Source: Nitriliruptoraceae bacterium | GTDB taxonomy: Bacteria > Actinomycetota > Nitriliruptoria > Nitriliruptorales > Nitriliruptoraceae | Assembly (NCBI GenBank): GCA_007121785.1 | Contig: SKJX01000029.1 | Span: 1-33,160, forward strand | DNA: 33,160 nucleotides | Direction: 5' to 3' | Part shown: piece by piece, positions 17,465 to 24,956 of the stretch | How the letters are laid out: every line of letters starts with the position of its first letter | Numbering within the stretch: the stretch's first letter is position 1 | Program-made: the position numbers and the translations under genes | Notes under the pieces: model-generated | What the model saw: the letters and a program-made list of their open reading frames with translations, nothing else | What the model was told of the DNA's origin: nothing | Databases searched by the model: none

Positions 17465-18226
17465 TCAGCTGCGCAGGACGTTGGCGAACACCAGCCACGC
17501 GAGCAAGGACTTCGCGGCGAGGCTCAGCAACACGTAGACGTACTCGCCGTGGACGTAGTCGGCCCACCGACCGACCCGGCGGTACTGCAACCACATGTTC
17601 GCGCCGAAGGACCAGAACAGCAGGAACTGGGTGAACAGGATCGCGTAGACGAACCCGGGCACCTCGTCGGCCGCCACCACGTACGCGGCGATCAACAGCC
17701 ACGGCACGATCCCGAACAGCGACCCGAACCAGAACGCGCTCATGTCCGGATGGTCGGGTGACTCGCGCCGCTCCATCAGCAGCCCGAACACGATCATCGC
17801 CGAGTTCGCGGCGAAGATCCCGACCAGCGCGGCCAGATCCCAGATACCGACCAGCATCGCGATCAGCACGACCATGATGGATGCGCTGACGGAGTACTCG
17901 ATCCAGCGGGCGTAGCCGGACCGCTCGTCCAGTTTGCGTTCGTACCAACCGCGGAGCGGTCCCCCGGTCAGCAGGTGATCGGCGGCCGCGAACAGGATGA
18001 ACACGGCGATCCACGGCCCCAGCCGGATCGTGGTGATCAACTCGGGCGCGCCGGGACCGGCGACGACCGGATCGTCTTCCAGGTAGGTCGCCAGCACCGG
18101 CAACCCGAAGTCGTTGCTCAGCAGCAGGATCACGATGGCCTGTGCGAGGTGCACGGCACCGATGACCAGGTTGAACCGCCGCAGCCGGGCGTAGCGGGTG
18201 TCGCGGTCGTCCACGGTGCTGGCCAC
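17465..18226 (-). CDS. Heliorhodopsin
   Basis: A 253-residue seven-helix membrane protein. Recognised by comparison with heliorhodopsin 48C12: retinal Schiff-base lysine Lys239 in SLAAKSLLAW, counterion Glu110 in RWIEYSVSASIMVVLIA, and the two heliorhodopsin histidines His26 (GAVHLAQ) and His84 (AADHLL). Also shared are FWFGSLFGIVPW and NSAMIVFGLLME. Heliorhodopsins are photosensory rather than pumping, with the N-terminus inside the cell. The GTG at 18226 is chosen because GGAGG stands 5 bases upstream (18232-18236) and gives the family's usual length; the frame stays open further upstream. The gene follows the LCP gene by 49 bp and precedes a heme-synthesis oxidase on the same strand. No retinal-forming dioxygenase is in the window. 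Confidence 0.95.
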   Translation of the reverse strand: MASTVDDRDTRYARLRRFNLVIGAVHLAQAIVILLLSNDFGLPVLATYLEDDPVVAGPGAPELITTIRLGPWIAVFILFAAADHLLTGGPLRGWYERKLDERSGYARWIEYSVSASIMVVLIAMLVGIWDLAALVGIFAANSAMIVFGLLMERRESPDHPDMSAFWFGSLFGIVPWLLIAAYVVAADEVPGFVYAILFTQFLLFWSFGANMWLQYRRVGRWADYVHGEYVYVLLSLAAKSLLAWLVFANVLRS

Positions 18227-18275
18227 GTCGGCCTCCGGGTCGGTGACGGCATCGTCGGCGTTCACCGCGACGCGC

Positions 18276-19454
18276 TCAGCACGCGGGCTCGTCGTCGTCC
18301 AGTTCGCTCCCCGCGGGTGCGGGCCCGTCGCCATCCGGGTCACCGTCGTCCCGTTCGCTCCCCGCGGGTCCGTCTCCATCCGGGTCGCCGTCGACGTCGT
18401 CGGGACCGTCCTCCGGTTCCACCTCGTCGTCCGGGCCGACCTCGAGCCACTCGAACAGCTCGGCGGCTCGCTGCTCGTCCACCCGCAGGAACGCCGTGCC
18501 GTCCGAGTCGTCCATCTCGCCCGGCAGGGACTCGGCCTCGATCGGCAGGCGCAGCGTCTCACGGTGCTGGCGGGCGAGCTGCTGGATCCGGTTGAGCGTC
18601 AGGCTGCTGTCGAGTTCGAGGTTGCGGGCCGTGGCTTCCGTGGTACGGACCAGCCGGACCGGATCGTCGAACATGCCGATGCTGGCGACCTCACGCCGCA
18701 GCTCCTCGACCAGTCGCTGCTGGCGGGCCTGCCGGCCGTAGTCGTCGTCGATGCTGCGAGCTCGTACGAACGCCAGGGCGTCCGCGCCGTCCAGCCGGTT
18801 GCAGCCCGCCGGCAGGTCCAGGCCGGCGTCGCGGTCGCTGATCGGCTCGTCGAGTTCCATCGGGACACCACCGAGCCGGTCGACGATGTCGACGAACCCG
18901 CGGAAGTCGACCTTGGCCACGTGGTCGATCGTGAGGCCCGACCACTGCGTGAGGGTGCGCACGATGCAGGTCATCCCGCCGTAGCCCTCCCGCTCCCCGA
19001 TGGCGTAGGCGGCGTTGATCCGTCCCCGGCTGCCGTCGCAGCGCGTGATCAGCGTGTCACGGGGGATGCTGAGCATGCGGATCGAGTCGGCGTCCGGGTC
19101 CAGGCGCACCAGGGCGATCGACTCGGTGCGTTCCCCTTCCGCATCGCCGGTGCTCAGCTCCCTCCGTTCCTCCGGGGTGAGCACGTCGCGGGCGTCCGAG
19201 CCCAACACCAGGATGGTCAGCGCGTCCGGCGACGGAGGGTCGTCGTCGGCCTGGCCATCCCCGTCTCCCTGCGATCCGGGATCGGCGACATCGACGTCGC
19301 TGGTCTCGTCCTCGCCGAGCCCGGCGACCTCCGAACGCTCGATCGATCCGTCGATCCACAGCACGGTCGCCGCGACGACCACGATCGCGACCAGCGCCAG
19401 CCCGACGAGGCCGAGCACGACCGGCTTGCCGAGCTCGGACGTCGACGCACCCAC
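18276..19454 (-). CDS. LytR-CpsA-Psr (LCP) family protein
   Basis: A 392-residue protein with one N-terminal membrane segment (about 12-33), an acidic linker (45-75), and an LCP domain from about 78. Motifs: ILVLGSDAR (Asp87), ERTES (Arg109), LSIPRDTLI (Arg132, Asp133) and GRINAAYAIG. LCP enzymes move wall glycopolymers from lipid carriers to peptidoglycan outside the membrane. The usual R-S/T-D motif reads R-T-E here, a conservative change. The C-terminus is a repeated Asp/Gly/Pro tail (about 345-392). The GTG at 19454 follows GGGGAGGA. It may share a transcript with the heliorhodopsin gene, whose start is 49 bp after its stop. Confidence 0.88.
   Translation of the reverse strand: MGASTSELGKPVVLGLVGLALVAIVVVAATVLWIDGSIERSEVAGLGEDETSDVDVADPGSQGDGDGQADDDPPSPDALTILVLGSDARDVLTPEERRELSTGDAEGERTESIALVRLDPDADSIRMLSIPRDTLITRCDGSRGRINAAYAIGEREGYGGMTCIVRTLTQWSGLTIDHVAKVDFRGFVDIVDRLGGVPMELDEPISDRDAGLDLPAGCNRLDGADALAFVRARSIDDDYGRQARQQRLVEELRREVASIGMFDDPVRLVRTTEATARNLELDSSLTLNRIQQLARQHRETLRLPIEAESLPGEMDDSDGTAFLRVDEQRAAELFEWLEVGPDDEVEPEDGPDDVDGDPDGDGPAGSERDDGDPDGDGPAPAGSELDDDEPAC
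18303..18394 (-). repeat. Imperfect tandem repeat in the LCP C-terminal tail
   Basis: Two copies begin at 18303 and 18354, each starting TTCGCTCCCCGCGGGT on the plus strand, 51 bp apart. The second copy is 6 bp shorter. On the coding strand they give two DGDPDGDGPAGSE-like blocks, so both the unit offset and the deletion keep frame. This looks like slippage in a flexible acidic tail. Confidence 0.75.
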
Positions 19455-19614
19455 GGATCCTCCCCCGCGTCAGGTTGGAGCCACTCGCAGGGGATCCCAG
19501 CCTCGGTGGACTCCAGCTTCGTGGTCACCCAGGGTACCGACACACCGTGCGAACGATCGGGGCTCATGCTGCCGGTAGACGGAGGCCGCGATGTCACCAC
19601 TGCGTCCGTCGAGA

Positions 19615-20130
19615 TCAGGCCGGCGCCGGGGTGATCTCCGCGGCGAGTTGCTCGCCCCAACGGCGAGCCCGGTCGAGCTCGCCGACGATCAGCGGCCCGG
19701 TCATGTCCTCGACGTAGAAGCTCTCCGCAGGCGCGACCGGACGCGCTCCGAGGCGCCGCAGCCTGCGGTGTGCCGCGGCAGCCGCCGATCCCGGCACCCG
19801 TGGCTTCGCCACGCGGGTGTCGAAGGCCGCGACGGCGGTCGACGGCGGCATCCACGCCGCTGCCAGCCACTCGCGCAGGCCGGCCCCGAGCGAGACCAGC
19901 TCCTCGTCGGTCTTCTCGGTCGCCGACGTCCGCGTGCTGTCCCGGCTCATCCCGAACGCGTGCGTCGGGCCGCCCACCACCAGCAGATCGACGTTCGAGT
20001 CCACGCTCGACGGTGCCTGCGAGACCTCGACCACCTCGACGTCGACCTCCACCCCCAGACCCTGGGAGATCGCCGTGGCGACGTCCCGCGTGTTGCCGAA
20101 CATCGACTCGTAGAGCACCACCGCCCGCAT
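19615..20130 (-). CDS. Flavodoxin family protein
   Basis: A 171-residue flavodoxin-fold protein. The FMN phosphate loop is YESMFGNTRDVA (Ser9 to Thr14), and LLVVGGPTHAFGMSR carries the second flavin loop. Such proteins carry electrons or act as small flavin reductases in the cytoplasm. The ATG at 20130 follows AAGGAAGG with 6 bases between. An extra nine-residue frame extension has no site. It is divergent from the DUF1737/metZ pair. The partner is unknown. Confidence 0.87.
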   Translation of the reverse strand: MRAVVLYESMFGNTRDVATAISQGLGVEVDVEVVEVSQAPSSVDSNVDLLVVGGPTHAFGMSRDSTRTSATEKTDEELVSLGAGLREWLAAAWMPPSTAVAAFDTRVAKPRVPGSAAAAAHRRLRRLGARPVAPAESFYVEDMTGPLIVGELDRARRWGEQLAAEITPAPA

Positions 20131-20359
20131 GCCTGCACCTTCCTTGCGACGTCGCACCCGGTCGAAGCCGGCTCCTTCGAGCGTCCGCCCGGTCCGGGGA
20201 GGCGACCAGGGCCGATGGACCCACGGCTCGACCCGGGAAGGGGAGCGCCGTCCGGTCCGTCATCTGACCGAGGTGCCGCTTCCACCGCCGGTGATCCGCG
20301 CAACGCACGTCCAGCGGCCTACCCTGACGGCCGCTCGCCCAGCTCCGCCAGGAGGCACC

Positions 20360-20539
20360 GTGACCGACGATCCCCCGCCGCTGCGCTACCGGTTGCTGAC
20401 CGGGACCGATGACCGCGCCTTCTGCAAGCGCGTCAGCCAGGCGCTCGACGAGGGGTACGAGCTGTACGGCTCACCAGCCATCACGACGCACGGCGACACC
20501 GTCACGGTCGCCCAGGCCGTCATCAAGGCGTCGAGGTGA
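20360..20539 (+). CDS. DUF1737 small protein
   Basis: A 59-residue protein (YRLLTGTDDRAFCKRV, ALDEGYELYGSPAIT, VAQAVIK) that fits the whole DUF1737 domain, a small alpha/beta unit of unknown function. The GTG at 20360 has GGAGG at 20351-20355. Its stop is overlapped as GTGA by the metZ start, so the two are translated together. The domain shape suggests binding or modulating a partner rather than catalysis, but this is inference. Confidence 0.8.
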   Translation: MTDDPPPLRYRLLTGTDDRAFCKRVSQALDEGYELYGSPAITTHGDTVTVAQAVIKASR

Positions 20540-21729
20540 CCGCGCCCGACGATCCGACCGCCGGCTGGTCGCCCGACACGGCCGCGGTGCGGGGCGGGAC
20601 CGAGCGCAGCGGGTTCGGCGAGACCTCCGAGGCGCTGTTCCTGACGTCCGGCTACGTCTACGACTCGGCCGCCGAGGCCGCGGCCGCGTTCGCCGGCGAG
20701 AGCGACCGCTTCATCTACACCCGGTTGGGGAACCCGACCGTGGCGATGCTCGAGGAGCGGCTCCGCCTGCTCGAGGGCGCCGAGGGCGCGTGGGCGACCG
20801 CAAGCGGGATGTCGGCGGTGTTCAACGCCCTCGCGGCGACCCTGCGCGCCGGCGACCGCGTCGTCGCGTCACGGGCGTTGTTCGGCTCGTGCTTCCAGGT
20901 GCTCGATCAGATCCTGCCTCGTTGGGACATCCGCACCGACTTCGTCGACGGAAGCGACCTCGACCAGTGGGAACAGGCGCTGTCGACCCCGGCCACGGCG
21001 GTGTTCTTCGAATCCCCCTCCAACCCGATGCAGGAGCTGATCGACATCCCGGCGGTCTGTGAGCTCGCGCACGCAGCCGGTGCCCGGGTGATCGTCGACA
21101 ACGTCTTCGCCACGCCCGTCCTCCAACGTCCGCTCGAACTGGGTGCCGACGTGGTCGTCTACTCCACCACCAAGCACCTCGACGGTCACGGCCGCACGCT
21201 GGGGGGTGCGATCCTCGGATCGACCGGGTTCCTCCAGGAGGACCTCAAACCGCTGATGCGGCACACCGGCCCGACGATGAGCCCCTTCAACGCCTGGGTC
21301 ATCCTCAAGAGCCTCGAGACGCTGCGGCTGCGGGTGGAGCGCCAGACCGCGTCCGCGCTGGAGGTAGCCGGCTGGCTGGAGGACCACCCGGACGTCCAAG
21401 GCGTCCGCTACCCGATGCTGCCATCGCACCCGCAGCACGACCTCGCGCGGACGCAGATGACCGCCGGCGGTTCGATCGTCACACTGTGGGTGGCTGGCGG
21501 CACCGAGCGGGCGTTCGAGGTGCTCGACGCCCTCGAACTGATCGACATCTCCAACAACCTCGGCGACGCGAAGTCCCTGGCCACCCATCCGGCGACCACC
21601 ACCCACCATCGGGTCGGTCCCGAGGCGCGTGCGGAGATGGGCATCACCGACGGGGTGATCCGGATCTCGGTCGGGCTCGAGGACCCGGCCGACCTCAAGG
21701 CCGACCTCGACCAGGCGCTCGCACGCTGA
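20536..21729 (+). CDS. metZ: O-succinylhomoserine sulfhydrylase (MetZ)
   Basis: A 397-residue PLP enzyme of the Cys/Met metabolism family. The cofactor lysine is Lys213 in YSTTKHLDGHGR, and Asp188 in VIVDNVFATP pairs with the PLP ring nitrogen. YTRLGNPTV and the SGMSA phosphate-binding loop are present. MetZ makes homocysteine directly from an acylated homoserine and sulfide for methionine synthesis. Its TRLGNP and ATASGM style is closer to MetZ than to cystathionine gamma-synthase, though MetB/MetY activity cannot be excluded. The GTG at 20536 overlaps the DUF1737 stop. Confidence 0.88.
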   Translation: MTAPDDPTAGWSPDTAAVRGGTERSGFGETSEALFLTSGYVYDSAAEAAAAFAGESDRFIYTRLGNPTVAMLEERLRLLEGAEGAWATASGMSAVFNALAATLRAGDRVVASRALFGSCFQVLDQILPRWDIRTDFVDGSDLDQWEQALSTPATAVFFESPSNPMQELIDIPAVCELAHAAGARVIVDNVFATPVLQRPLELGADVVVYSTTKHLDGHGRTLGGAILGSTGFLQEDLKPLMRHTGPTMSPFNAWVILKSLETLRLRVERQTASALEVAGWLEDHPDVQGVRYPMLPSHPQHDLARTQMTAGGSIVTLWVAGGTERAFEVLDALELIDISNNLGDAKSLATHPATTTHHRVGPEARAEMGITDGVIRISVGLEDPADLKADLDQALAR

Positions 21730-21792
21730 ACGCACCCGCGACGCCCACCAGGGCCCGTATCCTCGGTCGGATGGCGTAGGAGAGGCTGCTCG

Positions 21793-22431
21793 GTGATCTG
21801 GTTCGAGGCGATCGGCTACGTGGCGTCGGCCTTGGTCGTGGCCGGCCTGTTGATGACCTCGGTGCTGCGGCTGCGGCTGTTCGGGCTCGCCGGCGCGATC
21901 GTGTTCTGCGCCTACGCCCTGCTGATCGATGCCATCCCGGTGCTGGTGACCAACGGCGCCGTGGTGTTCGTGCACGTCTACCACCTGCAGCGGATCCTGC
22001 GCGACCGGGCTCGCGAGGTGTACTTCGAGGTCGTCCCGTGGCGGATCACCGGCGCGTACGTGCCGCGGTTCCTGCGGTTCTGGCGCGAGGACATCGCCCG
22101 CTTCCAACCGGACTTCACCGGGCTTCGCGACGACCACAAGGCCTTCATCGTGCTGCGTGACGTGGTCCCGGTCGGCCTGGTGCTCTACCGCCACCTCGGT
22201 GACGGGACGGCCAGGATCGACCTGGACTACGTGACCCCGGCGCACCGCGACCAACGAGCGGCCCGGTACGTCTTCGCTCGTGGCGGACCGTTCACGGAGC
22301 AGGGCATCGACCGGGTCGAGGCCACCGGGGTCACCGACGCGCACCGGCGGTACCTCGAGCACGTCGGGTTCGTCCCGGCGGGCGACACGTACGAGCTCGC
22401 GCTCACCGATGAAGCCACGCGCGGGACGTGA
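21793..22431 (+). CDS. YgjV-like membrane segment fused to GNAT-like domain
   Basis: A 212-residue protein in two parts. Residues 1-66 form two or three membrane helices resembling the YgjV family (EAIGYVASALV, RLRLFGLAGAIVFCAYALLI, then PVLVTNGAVVFVHVYHL). Residues about 95-205 look like a GNAT acyltransferase fold: FIVLRDVVPVGLVLYRHL, DLDYVTPAHRDQRAARYVF as the acyl-CoA-binding stretch, and YLEHVGFVPAG as the closing motif. The GTG at 21793 has AGGAG about ten bases upstream. It sits 63 bp after metZ. Substrate unknown. Confidence 0.65.
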   Translation: MIWFEAIGYVASALVVAGLLMTSVLRLRLFGLAGAIVFCAYALLIDAIPVLVTNGAVVFVHVYHLQRILRDRAREVYFEVVPWRITGAYVPRFLRFWREDIARFQPDFTGLRDDHKAFIVLRDVVPVGLVLYRHLGDGTARIDLDYVTPAHRDQRAARYVFARGGPFTEQGIDRVEATGVTDAHRRYLEHVGFVPAGDTYELALTDEATRGT

Positions 22432-22763
22432 CCGTGCGCGGTCGTGCGGCGGGGCAGACGAACCGACCGACGATGCCGTCTAGGACACGAAGGAAGACCG
22501 GTCCGGCATCCGGCCTCGCGCTCCCCGAGATCGGTGGGAAGCCGGGCCAGGCGGCAGGCCGGGATCAGGTTCGGGACGAGAGCTGCTGGGCGCCGGTCGG
22601 TCGCCCTCTGCCGGGCTTGCAGCTGCCCCGAGGCCAAGCCTGCTGAGGGCGTGCGTCGAACGCACGAGGCGCTGGGGCAGGGAACCCGAGCTGGAGATGT
22701 TCGGACTTTCCGGACGCCACCCCTGTGGCAGCCCGTCCGTCCCGCTCGCATGGAGTGACCATC
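22432..22763. other. Intergenic region before the copper cassette
   Basis: A 332-bp gap between two plus-strand genes. It holds several strong inverted repeats (listed separately at 22614-22680) about 85-150 bases before the SCO1 start. No gene with a ribosome site is evident. It should contain the promoter for the copper cassette. Confidence 0.5.
22614..22680 (+). promoter_or_regulatory. Nested and competing stems upstream of SCO1; possible RNA element
   Basis: An outer stem CTGCCCC (22623-22629) pairs with GGGGCAG (22674-22680). Inside it CGTGCGT (22650-22656) pairs with ACGCACG (22660-22666) around a three-base loop. GGCTTG (22614-22619) can instead pair with CAAGCC (22635-22640). GCCT (22638-22641) can pair with AGGC at either 22631-22634 or 22667-22670. 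Competing pairings are what a leader switch or terminator/antiterminator would have. In GC-rich DNA some of this arises by chance, and no known riboswitch class was recognised. Confidence 0.35.
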
Positions 22764-23384
22764 GTGCGCGTGCTTGTCGTCACCCTCTCGGCCGTCGTCG
22801 CCGCCCTCACGATCGGTGGTGGTGCTGCGCTGGTGGGTGCCTCCCAGACCGAACTCCCCGGCGTCGTGCGCGACCCCGCCCCGTCCGCCGCGGGACTGGT
22901 CTTCGACGATCACGCCGCCGGTGACGACCCCGTGGAGGCCGACCTCGTGCCGGGGCCAGGCGGGATCACGCTGGTCTACTTCGGCTACCTGTCGTGCCCG
23001 GACATGTGCCCGTTGACGATGAGCGACCTGGCCCAGGCGCGACAACTGGTCGGTCCGGAGCTCGCCGACCACACCAACGTGGCGTTCGTCACCGTCGACC
23101 CCGCCCGAGACGAGCCCGAGGACCTGCGTCGCTACCTCGAGCACTTCTTCGACGACGGGTTCCTCGCGCTGCGCGCCCCCGACGATGCGGCACTGGAGGA
23201 CGCCGCCGAGACGCTCGGCGTCCGCTACGAGCTCGAGGACCACGCCCCAGGCGAGCGCTACGAGGTGGCCCACTCGGCGATCACCTACGTCGTCGACGAC
23301 AGCGGGGCCGTCGTGCGGGAACTGCCCTTCGGCACCACCCCGGAGGACTACGCCCAGGTCATCGAGGCAGCCCTCGCCGACTGA
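22764..23384 (+). CDS. SCO1/SenC copper chaperone
   Basis: A 206-residue thioredoxin-fold protein with an N-terminal membrane anchor or signal (about 3-26). Copper ligands Cys78 and Cys82 (SCPDMCP) and His170 (VAHSAITYVVD) are all present. SCO1 proteins deliver copper to, or reduce, the CuA site of cytochrome c oxidase outside the membrane. The GTG at 22764 is chosen for GGAG eight bases upstream; in-frame GTGs at 22725 and 22752 lack spacing. It leads a four-gene copper cassette. Confidence 0.9.
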   Translation: MRVLVVTLSAVVAALTIGGGAALVGASQTELPGVVRDPAPSAAGLVFDDHAAGDDPVEADLVPGPGGITLVYFGYLSCPDMCPLTMSDLAQARQLVGPELADHTNVAFVTVDPARDEPEDLRRYLEHFFDDGFLALRAPDDAALEDAAETLGVRYELEDHAPGERYEVAHSAITYVVDDSGAVVRELPFGTTPEDYAQVIEAALAD

Positions 23385-23471
23385 CCGACCCGCGATCCCG
23401 GTCCATCGGCCACCTGATGCCCAGCCGCGTGCGCCAGCCGACGGCACCGAGCCCCACCGAGAGGAGTACCC

Positions 23472-24041
23472 GTGCACCGCCGTTCACCCCTGCCCCACCT
23501 CACCGCCCTCGTGCTGGGCGCCCTGCTCGTTGCCGCCTGCGCAGCCGAGGGGGAGCTGACCGTCGACGACGCCCGCAGCCGCATGTCGCCGATGTTCGCC
23601 GGCGTCGGCGCGGTCTACCTCGACGTCACCAACGCGACGGGCCAGGACGACCGGCTCGTCGCCGCCAGCGTTGACGCGTCCGTCGCCGCGAGCGTCGAGA
23701 TCCACGAGACCTTCGACGCCGACGAGATGGACCACAGCGTGGGGGACCACGAGGACGGACCCGACGATGGGGATGGCACGTCGATGCCCGCCGGCGATGA
23801 CGACGGGATGGACGGTGGCGCCGAGCCGAGCGCCGAGGGCTTCGCCATGATGGGGATGCGTGAGATCGAGGGGCTGGACGTCCCCGACGGTGAGACCGTC
23901 GAACTGGTGCCGGGCGGCTACCACCTGATGCTCATCGACCTGGCGACCGACCTCGAGGTGGGCGATGAGTTCGAGTTCGTCCTCGAGTTCGAGCACGCCG
24001 GGACACGCACCGTGGCCGTGACCGTCCGCGACGACGTCTGA
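23472..24041 (+). CDS. PCuAC-type copper chaperone lipoprotein
   Basis: A 189-residue lipoprotein. The signal peptide ends in lipobox VAAC, with Cys23 the lipidation site. The PCuAC fold follows: AVYLDVTNATGQDDRLV, VEIHET (His78), the Met cluster MMGM (126-129) and GGYHLMLIDL (His151, Met153) make the H-M-H-M copper(I) site. Between the first His and the Met cluster is an insertion of about 35 residues rich in Asp, Met and His (about 84-120), which could bind extra metal. The GTG at 23472 follows GAGAGGAG. It partners SCO1 in loading cytochrome oxidase. Confidence 0.87.
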   Translation: MHRRSPLPHLTALVLGALLVAACAAEGELTVDDARSRMSPMFAGVGAVYLDVTNATGQDDRLVAASVDASVAASVEIHETFDADEMDHSVGDHEDGPDDGDGTSMPAGDDDGMDGGAEPSAEGFAMMGMREIEGLDVPDGETVELVPGGYHLMLIDLATDLEVGDEFEFVLEFEHAGTRTVAVTVRDDV

Positions 24042-24044
24042 GCC

Positions 24045-24956
24045 GTGCTCGCCATGCGCCGGACCCTCGCCGCGGCCGAGCTCGACGTCGCCGAGGTGCT
24101 GCGGGAGACCGCAGCCAGCGACGCCGCCGTCGCCGGCGTCGTGGCGGGGACCATGGCCGCCGCCGCCCTCGTGGTAGGCATCGTGCTGGTCGTGCGCGAA
24201 CGGGACCACCTCTCGGCGGACACGCCGGGGCTCGGGGTCGTGGTGGTGCTCGCCGGGTCAGCGACCGTCGTCGAACTGGCGCTGCTTGTTTTCGATGGGG
24301 CCGCGGTCACCGACCGTCGTCCCATGGTCGCCGTCGCCCGGCTGCTCCTGATCGTCGGGGCCATATCCGTGCAACGGCTGCCCGTTGACGACCCGCTCGT
24401 TGCACGCCTGCCCTTCGGGCTTGGCGCCGGTGCGCTGGCCACGGTCGTGCTGGGCGCACCGGCGCTGGGCAGCGCCGCCGACGTCGGTCTGGCCCTCGCG
24501 GTGACCCTGGCCGCGGTGGGGGGCGCCGCGGTCCTGCTCGGGCTGCTCGCACGCGGTGGCGCGAGGCCGGTAGCTGCGGTGGCGGTCGCCGTCCTCGTCC
24601 TGGCGGTCCCGGCGTCGCTGGCGCTGGTGCCCGACCGCGTGCCCTCACACCACGAGGAGCGGATCGTCGTCGACGACGTCGTGCTCGACGTCACGGTCGC
24701 ACCGCTGCGCCCGGGCGGTAACGAGGTCCACCTCTACGCCTGGGACGACGCTGGCGCGCCGCTGGCGGTGGCGTCCAGCTCGGTGGAGGTCCGCGGCCAT
24801 GCCGCGACCCGACATGAGCTCTTCGTCGTCGACCCCAACCACCACCTCTCGTACGCACTGGAACTGCCGCACGCCGACGCTTGGCAGCTGCTGCTGACCG
24901 CACGGGTCGAGGACGGCCCCGTCGTCGATGCGACCCTCGACCTCAAGGCGCCCTGA
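24045..24956 (+). CDS. CopD/YtkA-like multi-pass membrane protein
   Basis: A 303-residue protein with about six membrane helices (roughly 27-50, 62-85, 95-112, 122-140, 147-170, 176-196) and a C-terminal outside domain of about 100 residues. The beta-rich pattern VTVAPLRPGGNEVHLYAWD...YALELPHADAWQLLLTA resembles the CopC/YtkA/FixH-like ends of copper-transport proteins. A role in copper passage across the membrane is inferred from context. The GTG at 24045 lies 3 bp after the PCuAC stop without a clear site; an ATG at 24054 is the alternative. Its stop overlaps the next start (TGATG). Confidence 0.6.
   Translation: MLAMRRTLAAAELDVAEVLRETAASDAAVAGVVAGTMAAAALVVGIVLVVRERDHLSADTPGLGVVVVLAGSATVVELALLVFDGAAVTDRRPMVAVARLLLIVGAISVQRLPVDDPLVARLPFGLGAGALATVVLGAPALGSAADVGLALAVTLAAVGGAAVLLGLLARGGARPVAAVAVAVLVLAVPASLALVPDRVPSHHEERIVVDDVVLDVTVAPLRPGGNEVHLYAWDDAGAPLAVASSSVEVRGHAATRHELFVVDPNHHLSYALELPHADAWQLLLTARVEDGPVVDATLDLKAP

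Noticed and set aside
20869-22362. 497-codon minus-strand frame opposite metZ and the GNAT-like gene
   Set aside because: Composition typical of antisense high-GC DNA; no motif, and the plus-strand proteins are convincing.
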